Shown: positions 26,312 through 36,067, counted from the first letter of the stretch. The stretch: 64,000 bases of DNA from Maribellus sp. CM-23 (GCF_021354595.1 NZ_JADWYJ010000004.1:186001-250000); one strand, 5' to 3'. The notes: a model not told the origin generated them from the sequence alone. Translations and numbers: made by a program.

Positions 26312-26450
26312 TAAAAAAAAGAACATAATGTAAGCCCTTACTGTCAGCGGGTTGTGATTGTTTCTCTGAAAAAATTGAAAGAATGGCGCAACCTTTTGCC
26401 CTAAAAACGAATCTATTGATAGGACGCTTATTTTTTAAAACCCATCAATA

Positions 26451-26864
26451 ATGAATTCAGGTGCATTAAAAACCTCCCTGTTGCTTTTATTGTTGCCGCT
26501 TATTGTCGGTGCTGTAAAAGTTGAGAATTTCTGGAAAGTAAAGGAAGATAATTTGGTTCATATTCACGGGAGTTGGGAGTTGGTCGAATCATTTGCCGGT
26601 GTTACGAACTATCGGATTTATCCCGAAAAAGGGCAGAAACGAATTTTGGAGGCGATAAAAAGCCGCGTAATGGTTTTTAACGAGGAAGGAAGGATTCTGA
26701 CCAGCGGCGAAATTCTGAACGACACCGTAACTCTTGTAATGAACGACGGAGTTCAACTGCGAAACACCTACGAGGTTCGAAATGACTCGCTTTTTATAAG
26801 GGAATCGGGCAGGCTGAATTCCGGTGCACATCCGGTACTTTCAGTCTATGTTCGAATGAAATGA
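26451..26864 (+). CDS. Small exported protein of unknown function, lipocalin-like pattern
   Basis: A 137-residue protein with an N-terminal hydrophobic signal (SLLLLLLPLIVGAV). The mature part begins HIHGSWELVESFAG and ends with short predicted strands (NTYEVRNDSLFIRES, HPVLSVYVRM). The GSWELVE start and the run of about eight strands resemble small lipocalin-like barrels of Bacteroidota, but the match is weak and no function is proposed. It stands alone between two oppositely oriented genes. An upstream ATG gives the only good signal peptide. Confidence 0.65.
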   Translation: MNSGALKTSLLLLLLPLIVGAVKVENFWKVKEDNLVHIHGSWELVESFAGVTNYRIYPEKGQKRILEAIKSRVMVFNEEGRILTSGEILNDTVTLVMNDGVQLRNTYEVRNDSLFIRESGRLNSGAHPVLSVYVRMK

Positions 26865-26955
26865 CTCTGAAAACTGGATTTCATACAAAAGCACAATGTA
26901 ATTTAATCGAAGTTCCCTGCGCTTTCCGCCGGGCGAGGATCGGTGCAGTGCCTGA

Positions 26956-27972
26956 TCATTCCGGGGTGTATCCTGAATCGTTTAGTATTTGCTGATAATC
27001 CTTGTTTTTCATTAACTCCTGAAGCGTAATTTCAGGGTGTTTTTTCATGTAAAGTCTCACAATCTGCCAGCCCAGCCAAACCCCTGTTCGTCCCGGCGAT
27101 TCCATTGGAAAACCACTGGTATTGGGTGCATCGTTGATGTAGCGAACAATGTCCATCCGTTTCGACGAATACAGCATTTTGTTCTCGATCAGGTAGGTCC
27201 ACATCGAAGCTTCGTTCATTTTACACCACTTAAGCTGGGCGTCGGTGTAGCCAATTTTTACGGTGTCTTTTACGTTGGGTAGCATGGCGTCAACCATGTA
27301 CATCATCTTTCCTTTCTGGACCATCTGGCCAAGCAGATTGGTCGCCGAATTTTCATCCTCAAATTCAGTAATGGCCCACGCGTATGCAACGTCCGGAAGA
27401 ATTCTTTCCCTGTACATATTCATTGCCTTGTAGCGTGGCGTGGTGTTTAATTCTTTGTAAAACCGGCACTCACGACCCAGGTATTTGTCAAGACTTATCC
27501 CGACGATGTTTTCTGCGGTTACCACCGACTGATTAAAACCGGAGATATAGGTGTAGATAGTTGGCAGTTCTTTCTCCGGGAAATGAAACGCATAATATTT
27601 AAATGCTTTTTTTAGCTGTTTCTCCAGTTTAGCGAAATCTTTAAACTCATCATCAACTACCGATTTTACCTCGTTGATCATCGTATCAGCCAAAAAGGTT
27701 TTCATGTAATCTTCAAAATACTCATCTCCCATGCCTCCTACACGGATTATCCGGTAGGTAAAAAGATTAAAAAACTCGGGGTATTGGTTGCTCAATTCCG
27801 CAATCGTTGTCAGGGTGTCTTTTCCTTCCAGATTTTGCAGTGCTTCTCCAAAACGCACCACCTCAACCTCCGAATCAACGTTTGAAGTGTCCACTTTTAA
27901 CGGATTGCGCTGACAGGCTGTAAAAACAAGCGTCAATAAAACCAATAAAGAATAGAATCTTAATCTCCTCAT
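26956..27972 (-). CDS. gldB: Gliding motility lipoprotein GldB
   Basis: A 338-residue lipoprotein (LVFTACQRNP, Cys20) with family landmarks RIIRVGGMGDEYFEDYMKTF, PTIYTYISGFNQSVV, ISLDKYLGRECRFYKE and the C-terminal GRTGVWLGWQIVRLYMKKHP. GldB is required for gliding and linked to type IX secretion in flavobacteria; its molecular role is not settled. It is divergent from nadE, an arrangement also known from flavobacteria. gldC, which often follows gldB, is not present here. The gene supports a T9SS in this organism together with the PorP/SprF and sorting-domain genes at 12.5-17.2 kb. Confidence 0.92.
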   Translation of the reverse strand: MRRLRFYSLLVLLTLVFTACQRNPLKVDTSNVDSEVEVVRFGEALQNLEGKDTLTTIAELSNQYPEFFNLFTYRIIRVGGMGDEYFEDYMKTFLADTMINEVKSVVDDEFKDFAKLEKQLKKAFKYYAFHFPEKELPTIYTYISGFNQSVVTAENIVGISLDKYLGRECRFYKELNTTPRYKAMNMYRERILPDVAYAWAITEFEDENSATNLLGQMVQKGKMMYMVDAMLPNVKDTVKIGYTDAQLKWCKMNEASMWTYLIENKMLYSSKRMDIVRYINDAPNTSGFPMESPGRTGVWLGWQIVRLYMKKHPEITLQELMKNKDYQQILNDSGYTPE

Positions 27973-28118
27973 TTTACATGAAATTTAAATCATTACGTGC
28001 GTCTCGTTATAATATTGCGAAATTGAACTAAAAATTGAACTTTTGCAATTAACATTGTCACGGGCTTAAAGTTTGGAACTTGTTTTAAACTTTGAGTCAT
28101 AAACGTTAAACTAGAGGA

Positions 28119-29762
28119 ATGAAAGTTGCACTTGCCCAGTTGAATTATACGATCGGTGATTTTGAAGGAAACGCCCAGAAGATTGTTGACGCGATTGCCA
28201 AAGCCAAATTGACAGGTGCTGACCTGGTAGTGTTTTCCGAGCTTTCGGTTACCGGTTATTATCCACACGATCTTCTGGAAAAGAAGGAGTTTATTCACAA
28301 AGCAGAAGCGGCTGTGGATGAAATCGCGAAACACTGTGTTGGTATTGCTGCTGTGATGGGAGCGCCGCGTATCAATGTGCACGAACGCGGGAAAAACTTA
28401 TACAACTCAGCTTTCTTCCTGGCCGATGGAAAGATTCAAAGTGTGCACAACAAAACCTTGCTGCCTACTTACGATATTTTTGACGAATACCGTCATTTCG
28501 AGCCCAACAGTAAATTTGATGTGGTTCATTACAAGGGCGAGAAAATTGCGATTACCATTTGCGAAGATCTGTGGGACGAGCAACCAACAGCCAACGAATT
28601 TGGGAAAGACAAGCTTTACAATGTTTCGCCCATGGAAGAGCTGTCGCGTTTCAATCCCGATTTTATGGTGAATCTTTCCGCATCACCTTTCTCATACAAC
28701 CAGGAAGGATGGCGCAAAAATGTGCTGATTTCCAAGGCGCTCGATTATAAAACACCGATTCTGTATTGTAATCAGGTAGGTGCGCAAACCGAACTGATTT
28801 TTGACGGCGGTTCGGTTTTTATTGATGAGACCGGTGAGATTGTAAAAGAACTGAAATATTTTGAGGAGGACTTTTTACTGATTGACACCGGCAGCCGGGG
28901 CGCCAAAGAATTGCAACCCGAGGCCGGTTACATTGAAAAGATACACGATGCACTGGTGCTGGGAATCAGGGATTATTTTCAAAAAATGGGATTCAAACAG
29001 GCAACGCTTGGCTTGTCAGGTGGGATCGATTCGGCAGTTACCGTTGTGTTGGCAGTTCGTGCGCTGGGAGCTGAAAATGTTCGGGTGTTGTTGCTGCCAT
29101 CAAAATATTCTTCCGGACACAGTGTGGAGGATGCACGTATTCTGGCTGAAAACCTCGGAATAAGGTATGATATTGTACATATCCAGGAGGCGGTAGATGC
29201 ATTTGAAAAAGAGCTGGCGTCGCTGTTCGAAGGCTGTTCGCCCGATGTAACCGAAGAAAACCTCCAGGCACGGGCCCGTGGAATTTATATGATGGCGATT
29301 TCGAATAAGTTTGGCCACATTCTGTTAAACACGACCAACAAAAGCGAATGTGCAGTAGGTTACGGCACGCTTTACGGCGATATGAACGGAGGTCTTGCCG
29401 TGTTGGGTGACGTGTATAAACTCGACGTGTACAAACTCTCACGTTTTATGAATAAAGACGGCGAGATTATTCCGGAGAATTCAATTGTTAAACCGCCATC
29501 AGCCGAATTACGTCCCGATCAGAAAGACTCTGATTCGCTGCCAGACTACGAAGATCTGGATGCGATGCTGTTCAACTACATTGAGCTGAATAAGTCGCCG
29601 CAGGAGATTACCGCGCTTGGTTTTGATGAGGCGGTCGTTCGCCGGGTAATCCGGATGGTGAATATGAACGAGTACAAGCGTTTTCAGGCGGCACCTATTT
29701 TAAGAATCAGCTCAAAAGCATTTGGCTTTGGCCGTAAAATGCCACTGGTGGCCAGGTATTGA
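28119..29762 (+). CDS. nadE: Glutamine-dependent NAD+ synthetase
   Basis: Makes NAD+ from deamido-NAD+, ATP and glutamine. The 547-residue protein has an N-terminal nitrilase-type glutaminase with the Glu-Lys-Cys triad (Glu in LVVFSELSVTGYYPHDLL, Lys in VHNKTLLPTYDIFDEYRHF, Cys in AITICEDLWDE) and a C-terminal synthetase with the P-loop LGLSGGIDSAVT, followed by NTTNKSECAVGYGTLYGDM. The ammonia-forming and adenylating halves are fused as usual for this type. It is divergent from gldB. Confidence 0.97.
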   Translation: MKVALAQLNYTIGDFEGNAQKIVDAIAKAKLTGADLVVFSELSVTGYYPHDLLEKKEFIHKAEAAVDEIAKHCVGIAAVMGAPRINVHERGKNLYNSAFFLADGKIQSVHNKTLLPTYDIFDEYRHFEPNSKFDVVHYKGEKIAITICEDLWDEQPTANEFGKDKLYNVSPMEELSRFNPDFMVNLSASPFSYNQEGWRKNVLISKALDYKTPILYCNQVGAQTELIFDGGSVFIDETGEIVKELKYFEEDFLLIDTGSRGAKELQPEAGYIEKIHDALVLGIRDYFQKMGFKQATLGLSGGIDSAVTVVLAVRALGAENVRVLLLPSKYSSGHSVEDARILAENLGIRYDIVHIQEAVDAFEKELASLFEGCSPDVTEENLQARARGIYMMAISNKFGHILLNTTNKSECAVGYGTLYGDMNGGLAVLGDVYKLDVYKLSRFMNKDGEIIPENSIVKPPSAELRPDQKDSDSLPDYEDLDAMLFNYIELNKSPQEITALGFDEAVVRRVIRMVNMNEYKRFQAAPILRISSKAFGFGRKMPLVARY

Positions 29763-29786
29763 TCTATTCGGAAAATTGAACCTGGA

Positions 29787-31010
29787 CTAGCCGTTAAAAA
29801 AGCGGCAAACTTTATCAAAGACCTTGTCGAAATTTTTGTCGATTAAAGCTGCTTCCTTCGGATGAGATGGGAAAGGATTTTCGTGTGTGTAAGCATGTTC
29901 AAAATCCATGTTTTCCACCCGTATTTTAATGTCGCGAAAGGCGCCGTTCAGTGTATTCATGATCTCAAAAGGCGGAATAACATCGTCTTTCCGGAGTGAA
30001 ACTGCAAAAAACTGATCTTCGTATTTTCGCAAAAGTTCCTCCCTGAAATCCCTCATTCGCTGAAAGTCAAGCATCGAATAAAATACAATTCCTTCCGGAT
30101 GGTTTTCTTTTATGTAATGATGAAGCAGGTTGTCTTTTTGAACGATTTTGTCAAAGTGTTCAACCAGAAACGAATACAAGGCAACGTTGGCCTCGCTGTC
30201 GAGAATAAAACGCGACACCGGCGATATGCGGTTAAAAGCAGCCCCACTGCAAAAAAGGCCTACTTTCGAACGATCGAAGTAACGCTTATGGTTGGTCAAC
30301 TTTAATATTTGAGCCAGAAAGCCCCCGATGGAGTAGGCGAATATGTTGAACTCAAAATCTTTGTCGATGTATGGATGATTGCCTTGTTTGCAGTCTTCAA
30401 TCAGTTGAATGACATCGTAATAAGTTTGTAGTCCTGACCAGATAAAACGCTGTGGCATGGAGTGCAGCCGCATACTGATGGCCACGTTCGATAGCGTGGA
30501 GTTTACGATGTTCGGAAATCTTTGTTTGCGAAGCTCGCTAAGTTGATACATCTCTTTTTTACTGCTCCAGTAAAGTGGTGCCCGCTGCATGTGGAACGCA
30601 ATGGGAAAAAGAACAACGGTGCTTCCGGTTCCTTCGCAAATTGCTTTGGCCCACGGAAGGTATTTATCCCATTTTTTTTCGTTGAACCCGTGAAACAGGA
30701 ACGTAACTTTTTGGGCTTTTTTTACTCCTTTGGGCGAAAGTATCTGGTAATTGAACTGCTGGTTTTCTTCCACAAAAATATCCTTGATGTGCACGTGGTC
30801 TTCCAGGGTTCCTATTTCAGTAAAAAAAGAAAAATTGCTTTTCAGTTTTTGGTGGTGAGAATTGCAGTGGTACTCTTCTTCGCCCGGTAGAATTTGGTAA
30901 GAATGGGAAATAAAGTGCGCCTCATTTAATTCAATAGTGTCATAAGTTTTGTTGGATTCAGAAGATTCCAAAAGGTCTTTTAAGGCGATATAATCTTTTG
31001 TGTAATGCAT
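29787..31010 (-). CDS. Alpha/beta-hydrolase-like protein (DUF6051-like)
   Basis: A 407-residue protein. Its centre has hydrolase-fold features: VTFLFHGFNEKKWDKYLPWA (oxyanion strand and HG motif), GSTVVLFPIAFHMQRAPLYW, and FAYSIGGFLAQIL, a GxSxGG-like nucleophile elbow with Ser. A late FFAVSLRKDDVIPPFEIM may supply the acid and DFEHAYTHENPFPSHP the histidine. I believe this is the DUF6051 family seen in Bacteroidota, but this is from memory. Start: the ATG at 31010 is preferred over a GTG seven codons upstream. No signal peptide is present, so it is probably cytoplasmic. The stop lies 24 bases from the nadE stop. Confidence 0.65.
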   Translation of the reverse strand: MHYTKDYIALKDLLESSESNKTYDTIELNEAHFISHSYQILPGEEEYHCNSHHQKLKSNFSFFTEIGTLEDHVHIKDIFVEENQQFNYQILSPKGVKKAQKVTFLFHGFNEKKWDKYLPWAKAICEGTGSTVVLFPIAFHMQRAPLYWSSKKEMYQLSELRKQRFPNIVNSTLSNVAISMRLHSMPQRFIWSGLQTYYDVIQLIEDCKQGNHPYIDKDFEFNIFAYSIGGFLAQILKLTNHKRYFDRSKVGLFCSGAAFNRISPVSRFILDSEANVALYSFLVEHFDKIVQKDNLLHHYIKENHPEGIVFYSMLDFQRMRDFREELLRKYEDQFFAVSLRKDDVIPPFEIMNTLNGAFRDIKIRVENMDFEHAYTHENPFPSHPKEAALIDKNFDKVFDKVCRFFNG

Positions 31011-31380
31011 GTTTAACAGAATTTGTTGCACGCAAATTAGTACAATAAAAAGGATCAGCGTGCACTTTATGTTTCATTTTCAGAGCTGTAGATTCTGGGG
31101 GACGTTTGTGTGATTTTGGGTTGTCTTCTCTATTTTATTGTTGAATTTTTCTTGTCATAAGTTTGATATTCTGTTAAGAGAGGTAAAGTCGTTATGTTCA
31201 GGCGGGTGAAGAAGGCAGATAGTGTTACAGAAAGATTGGCCGTGTAATGCGTTTAGGTGTAAATAATTGCCCGAAAATCTGGTCGCTTTAATTTGGAATG
31301 AATATAAAATAACCGATAGTGAATATTTTAATATCACAATTTTTTTTAGCTTTGATGCTATAAAACATGCAGGCGGTTAT
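31011..31380. other. Intergenic region between the hydrolase-like and Crp-like genes
   Basis: About 370 AT-rich bases between two divergent genes. No gene, tRNA or strong hairpin is seen, and promoter boxes are not clear enough to name. Confidence 0.4.
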
Positions 31381-32082
31381 ATGTTAAATTCAGAATTGGG
31401 AGTAAAAGATATTATTGACAGCCAGAAATCGATCTTTTATCTTTTAACTCAAGAAGAAAAAGAAGAATTACAGCACCATATTTCTTTGTCTCATTACAAA
31501 AAGAATGAGTTCGTGTTTAAAGAGGGTGACAAGCCCACGGGCTTTATGATTCTGGTGAATGGTAAAGTAAAGATTTTTAAAGAAGGTGTTGGCGGCAGAG
31601 AGCAGATTATTCGTATGGCTAAGCCTCTTGGATTGATTGGGTATCGCGCGTTGTTAGGGGAAGAGAGTCATATTGCATCGGCGGTAACGCTTGAAGAATC
31701 TACAATTTGTAGCATTAGTGCAGAATTTATTTTTGGTTATGCGCTAAAAAATCCTGAATTTTCTCTACGTATCATTCGTAAACTGTGCAAGGAGCTGGGA
31801 TTCTCCAATGCCCGTACTGTAACTTTAACACAGAAACATATTCGCGGAAGACTGGCCGAATCGTTGATTTTACTGGCCGATAAATATGGTTACGAGAACG
31901 ACGGGTTTACCTTGCGTGCATACCTATCGCGCGAAGATATTGCCAATCTTTCGAACATGACCACTTCGAATGCTATTCGAACCTTGTCCACTTTTGCCAG
32001 CGAAAAGGTAATTGCGATCGATGGCCGGAAAATCAAGATTTTGGATGCGCATCGCCTGGAGCGCATCAGTAAATTGGGCTAA
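31381..32082 (+). CDS. Crp/Fnr family transcriptional regulator
   Basis: A 233-residue regulator. An N-terminal cyclic-nucleotide-binding-like beta barrel (FVFKEGDKPTGFMILVNGKV, VGGREQIIRMAKPLGLIGYR, HIASAVTLEESTICSI) is joined by a long helix to a winged helix-turn-helix (LRAYLSREDIANLSNMTTSN, AIRTLSTFASEKVIAIDGRK). The phosphate-binding RxS pattern of true CRP is not evident and there is no N-terminal cysteine cluster of FNR type, so the signal is unknown. ATG 31381 is chosen; the upstream extension has no similarity to the family. It is monocistronic. Confidence 0.92.
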   Translation: MLNSELGVKDIIDSQKSIFYLLTQEEKEELQHHISLSHYKKNEFVFKEGDKPTGFMILVNGKVKIFKEGVGGREQIIRMAKPLGLIGYRALLGEESHIASAVTLEESTICSISAEFIFGYALKNPEFSLRIIRKLCKELGFSNARTVTLTQKHIRGRLAESLILLADKYGYENDGFTLRAYLSREDIANLSNMTTSNAIRTLSTFASEKVIAIDGRKIKILDAHRLERISKLG

Positions 32083-32110
32083 CAAATTGATAAAGATATT
32101 TAACAGAAGT

Positions 32111-32140
32111 GCCAGTTGGTTTTGCCGGCTGGTATTTTTT
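32111..32140 (+). terminator. Probable terminator of the Crp-like gene
   Basis: GCCAGTTGG (32111-32119) pairs with CCGGCTGGT (32125-32133), with three G-U pairs, then a T-run reaching the end of the convergent murF-alr gene. Confidence 0.55.
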
Positions 32141-34610
32141 ATTCCTGTAAATAAATGCGTTTTACCCGTTGCGAAATTCCGGTTAAAATTTCATACGGAA
32201 TGGTACCGATTTTTTCAGCCAATTCCGTAATCGGAATATGCGGGCCAAAAAACTCAACAGTATCTCCCACCTCGGGGTTTGTCCCGGTAACATCCAGCAT
32301 CAGCATGTCCATGCAAATATTTCCCACAATCGGAACACGTTGTCCTTTTATAAAAGCTGAGCCGTTTCGGTTTCCCAGTTTGCGGTTCATGCCGTCGGCA
32401 TAGCCAACGGGAACAATGGCAATCTTGCTTTCCGAGTCGAGCCTGCCTTTACGGTTGTAGCCTACGGTTTCGTCGCTTCCGGCTGTTTTTATTTGCGAAA
32501 CAGTGCTTTTCAATGTGCCCATATTTTGCACCGGAAGTCCGGTTAGCGAAACGCCATACAGGCCAATGCCCAGCCGAACCATTTCGTATTGATTTTGCGG
32601 AAATCTTTCAATTCCGGCCGAATTCAGAATGTGGCGATCGATGTGATAGGGGAGAGTGGTTGAAATAAGGGCAAAAGCCCGGTCAAATTTTTCGAATTGC
32701 GATTGTGTGAAGTCATCGAGTGCCGCTTCATCGCTCCCTGCCAGATGCGAAAAGACAGACTTAATTTTTAATGCATCTGAATTTTTCAGGAATTCGCATG
32801 CTTCCGATATTTCTTCAGTCGATTTAAATCCCAGTCGATTCATTCCTGTATCAATTTTCAGGTGAGCCGGGAAGTTTTGTATGTCGGCTGCCGATGCATT
32901 TTGTGCAAAGTTTCGAAGCAGTTCAATGCTATATATATTGGGTTCCAGCCCGAAGTCGATCATGTTCTGAAAACTGTCCTGTTCGGGATTCATGACGATT
33001 ATTGGCACTGAAATTCCGGCGTTTCGCAGGCGCACTCCTTCGTCGGCAACTGCCACTGCCAGGTAATCTACATTTTGGTGCTGAAGTACACGAGCCACCT
33101 CAATGTCTCCGCTTCCGTATGAAAAAGCCTTCACCATCACCATGATTTTGGTTTCCGGTCGAAGCTGTTTTCTGAAAACATTCAGGTTGTGAATCAGCGC
33201 ATTGACATTGATCTCCAAAACCGTTTGATGTGCTTTTTGTTGCAGCAATCCCGAAATTCGCTCAAAACGAAAACGGCGGGCGCCTTTTATCAGTATTGCC
33301 GACGATTGAAAAGCCTGGCGGTTGAACCCGGCTTCAAATTCTTTGTAATCGCTAAAAAGGTCGGTCTTGATGGAGAAACAATTTCCTTGCTTCGAAATCT
33401 CAGTTCCGATACCGATCAGCTGATCGATTTCCCATTCTTCGAGCAGGCTGTTTACTTTGCTGTAAAGTTCTTTTTTTGATAGCCCGGTTTGAAGAATGTC
33501 AGAAAGGATCAATACCTTTTTTTGCTGAGCACTTACTGCCTGTTGTTTTAATACCGACAATGCAATGGTCAGCGAATTGAGGTCGGAGTTGTAAAAGTCG
33601 TTAATAATTGTGCAGTTGTTGATGCCCTGTTTGAGTTCGAGGCGCATGGCAACCGGTTGTAGCTGACTGAAAGTTTCCCTGAAATCAGAGGGGTTTTGTG
33701 GCAAGGCGAGCAAGGCAGCCGCGCAATGGCAGGCGTTTTCTATGGCCGAGTCGTTGACAAAAGGAATCGAAAATGCAAAAGACCGGCCTTGGTAGTTCCC
33801 GTTTATCTCAGTTTCAGTTGTATTCTTTTTTATGCTGAAATTCAAATCAGCATGCTGGTGTTCAATGCTCCAAAAAATGGGCTCGATCTTATTTTCTTTG
33901 CAGAAATCAGCTGCTTGCTTGTAGACCCAATCCTGGTCTGCGCGGCAAATCAGCTTTTGGGCTCCAGTGAAAAGCAATAGTTTTTCCTGAAGTTTTTCTT
34001 CGAGCGATGAAAAGAACTCCTGGTGCGCATCGCCGATGTTGGTCAGAATTCCGATTTCAGGAGAAATAACCTGAGTCAAATGTTGCATTTCGCCGGGTTG
34101 TGATATTCCGGCTTCAAAAATGGCCAGGTCAAATTGATCGTCCATCAAAAGAACAGAGAGAGGAACTCCTACCTGTGAGTTGTAGCTTTTCGGGCTTCTT
34201 ACGATCTTGTACTTTTCCGAAAGTAAATCATAAAGCCATTCTTTGACAATGGTTTTTCCGTTGCTGCCGGTTATGCCAATCACCGGGTACGAAAACTGCT
34301 TTCGGTTATGGGCAGCCAGTTTCTGAAGGGCAAGCGTGGTGTCGCTAACCCACACAAAAGCTGCATTGTTATTGGGCTCGGGTTCTTCGGAAACCAGGAA
34401 TGCCCGAATGCCTTTCTTTATGAGTTCCGGAATATAGTTGTGTGCGTTGTAAACCGGTCCTTTTAGAGCCACAAACAGTGAATTGCCTCCCCGGTGCACG
34501 GTTCGGCTGTCGGTAGCTAAACTTGAGATAATTGGCGGTGTAAACGACGGAGGCATTAGCAGTTTCCCGTCAACGGCGTGCGCTATTTTCTGAAGCGATA
34601 AATCCAACAT
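32139..34610 (-). CDS. Bifunctional MurF ligase / alanine racemase
   Basis: An 823-residue fusion of two peptidoglycan enzymes. The N-terminal half (about 1-450) is MurF-like, adding D-Ala-D-Ala to UDP-MurNAc-tripeptide: SSLATDSRTV, P-loop VIGITGSNGKTIVKEWL, and FEAGISQPGEMQHL. The C-terminal half (about 455-823) is alanine racemase: the PLP lysine lies in VMVKAFSYGSGDIEVARVL, followed by HLKIDTGMNRLGF, IVPVGYADGMNRKLGN with the catalytic tyrosine, and NICMDMLMLDVT. The fusion is a known Bacteroidota arrangement and couples D-Ala supply to its use. ATG 34610 is chosen; it overlaps the last base of the tdk stop (TAATG), so translation is coupled. Confidence 0.95.
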   Translation of the reverse strand: MLDLSLQKIAHAVDGKLLMPPSFTPPIISSLATDSRTVHRGGNSLFVALKGPVYNAHNYIPELIKKGIRAFLVSEEPEPNNNAAFVWVSDTTLALQKLAAHNRKQFSYPVIGITGSNGKTIVKEWLYDLLSEKYKIVRSPKSYNSQVGVPLSVLLMDDQFDLAIFEAGISQPGEMQHLTQVISPEIGILTNIGDAHQEFFSSLEEKLQEKLLLFTGAQKLICRADQDWVYKQAADFCKENKIEPIFWSIEHQHADLNFSIKKNTTETEINGNYQGRSFAFSIPFVNDSAIENACHCAAALLALPQNPSDFRETFSQLQPVAMRLELKQGINNCTIINDFYNSDLNSLTIALSVLKQQAVSAQQKKVLILSDILQTGLSKKELYSKVNSLLEEWEIDQLIGIGTEISKQGNCFSIKTDLFSDYKEFEAGFNRQAFQSSAILIKGARRFRFERISGLLQQKAHQTVLEINVNALIHNLNVFRKQLRPETKIMVMVKAFSYGSGDIEVARVLQHQNVDYLAVAVADEGVRLRNAGISVPIIVMNPEQDSFQNMIDFGLEPNIYSIELLRNFAQNASAADIQNFPAHLKIDTGMNRLGFKSTEEISEACEFLKNSDALKIKSVFSHLAGSDEAALDDFTQSQFEKFDRAFALISTTLPYHIDRHILNSAGIERFPQNQYEMVRLGIGLYGVSLTGLPVQNMGTLKSTVSQIKTAGSDETVGYNRKGRLDSESKIAIVPVGYADGMNRKLGNRNGSAFIKGQRVPIVGNICMDMLMLDVTGTNPEVGDTVEFFGPHIPITELAEKIGTIPYEILTGISQRVKRIYLQE

Positions 34611-35188
34611 TATTGTTTTTTTGCTTTGTTGTAGCAACTTCTGCAAAGTGGTTCGTAAATGTCTTTTTCCCCCAGAAGAACGACCTGTTCTTTTTCTGAA
34701 AGCCGGTGCGAGAATTGAGCAATGCTTCCGCATCTGACGCAAATGGCATGAACCTTTGTTACATAGTCAGCCACCGCCATCAATCCCGGGATGGGGCCAA
34801 AAGGTTTGCCTTTAAAATCCATGTCCAGTCCGGCAATAATCACCCGGATTCCCATGTCGGCCAGTTTTATGACCACATCTACGAGTCCGTTGTCAAAAAA
34901 CTGGGCTTCGTCGATGCCTATTACATCCACATCGCCTGAGAGAAGAAGTATGTTCGCCGAGTTCTCAACGGGTGTTGAGCGGATGGTGTTTTCGTCGTGT
35001 GAAACCACTTCAGATACCGAGTAGCGCACGTCCAGCGAAGGTTTGAAGATTTCCACTTTTTGCCGTGCAATTTTGGCCCTTTTCAGACGTCGGATTAACT
35101 CTTCGGTCTTCCCGGAAAACATAGAACCGGCAACAACTTCAATGGTGCCCACTTTTTTGTGGTTGTTTACATCTCTTTCGATAAACAT
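34610..35188 (-). CDS. tdk: Thymidine kinase
   Basis: Phosphorylates thymidine in pyrimidine salvage. The 192-residue type II enzyme has P-loop VVAGSMFSGKTEELIRRL, VIGIDEAQFFDNGLVDVVI with the catalytic Glu, VIIAGLDMDFKGKPFGP, and the lid/zinc region (AICVRCGSIAQFSHR with CxxC and LCRSCYNKAKKQ with a second CxxC). It is upstream of and coupled to murF-alr, and divergent from the acidic-protein gene across a 66-bp palindromic promoter region. Confidence 0.96.
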   Translation of the reverse strand: MFIERDVNNHKKVGTIEVVAGSMFSGKTEELIRRLKRAKIARQKVEIFKPSLDVRYSVSEVVSHDENTIRSTPVENSANILLLSGDVDVIGIDEAQFFDNGLVDVVIKLADMGIRVIIAGLDMDFKGKPFGPIPGLMAVADYVTKVHAICVRCGSIAQFSHRLSEKEQVVLLGEKDIYEPLCRSCYNKAKKQ

Positions 35189-35213
35189 TCAGCGTTACTC
35201 TTTCAGATTTTAC

Positions 35214-35229
35214 TACTTTTACAAAAGTA
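35214..35229. promoter_or_regulatory. Palindromic divergent promoter between tdk and the acidic protein gene
   Basis: TACTTTT and AAAAGTA flank a central AC, forming a 16-base palindrome. Its right half read on the minus strand is TACTTTTG, a perfect -7 box for tdk; its left half on the plus strand is TACTTTTA, one base from the consensus. The two promoters would therefore overlap. Confidence 0.5.
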
Positions 35230-35254
35230 TAATTTAAACCTAAGTTCTTCGAGA

Positions 35255-36067
35255 ATGGAAAATAAAAAACTGCTCAAATTTTTATACAAAGACATAGCTG
35301 AAATAGAAGAAATCTTTGCAGAAAAAGGGAAAAATGGCTTCGATAATTTTGAGGTCGAATTTATACAAAGTCGCTTTGCCGGAGCGAAACAGATCATTCA
35401 GATTTTAAGCGAAAAAGAAAATCAGTTTCTGAAAAAAACAGGTCAGTGGGCCAAACACCGGGAAGAACTCGACAGAGCAGTACCGTCGCCGGTAATTCCT
35501 GATAATTTGCACGATGAAGAGCTTGCAACGGATGAAATGGAAGGGGAAGTAGACGAAAGTGAAGAAGAAATATCTCTAACAGATACAGAACCTCCGGTAG
35601 CTTCTGAAAACATTATTGTGGACGAAGATGAGGATGCAGGTTTTGATGCTGAAGAAAATGTGCCAGAAGATGTAGTGCAGGCGACAGAAGAGTCGGAAAG
35701 TGATGAGTTGAAGATGGATGAAGAAGTTGAACCTGTTGCTGGTGGGCAGCGGCTGGGAGACAGCTTTTTGAAGGAAAAATCGGTAAACGATTTGCTGGGC
35801 AATGGGAGCAATAAACTGGAGCACAAAATTTCGAACAGCCCGGTAAGCAGTATTCAGGCGGCGATCGGGATCAACGACCGGTACCAATACATACGTGAAC
35901 TTTTTGATGGCAGTGCTGAACGATTTAATGAAGCAGTTACTGATCTCGACAAGATGGGGAGCATCCAGGAAGCAGTGGGCTATCTTCAGCTGAATTATAA
36001 GTGGAAAAAAACAGATACCAGTCTGAAGTTTGTTAACCTGGTAAAAAGACGGTTTGCGAATGTCTAA
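35255..36067 (+). CDS. Acidic protein of unknown function, Bacteroidota-restricted type
   Basis: A 270-residue cytoplasmic protein in three parts: a helical N-terminus (KLLKFLYKDIAEIEEIFAEK), a long very acidic, low-complexity middle (about residues 75-170, rich in Glu, Asp and Ser), and a conserved-looking C-terminus (SPVSSIQAAIGINDRYQYIR, ELFDGSAERFNEAV, YLQLNYKWKK). The C-terminal pattern occurs in unnamed proteins of Bacteroidota next to rsmI. The function is not known. ATG 35255 fits the divergent promoter. It overlaps rsmI by eight bases. Confidence 0.75.
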   Translation: MENKKLLKFLYKDIAEIEEIFAEKGKNGFDNFEVEFIQSRFAGAKQIIQILSEKENQFLKKTGQWAKHREELDRAVPSPVIPDNLHDEELATDEMEGEVDESEEEISLTDTEPPVASENIIVDEDEDAGFDAEENVPEDVVQATEESESDELKMDEEVEPVAGGQRLGDSFLKEKSVNDLLGNGSNKLEHKISNSPVSSIQAAIGINDRYQYIRELFDGSAERFNEAVTDLDKMGSIQEAVGYLQLNYKWKKTDTSLKFVNLVKRRFANV

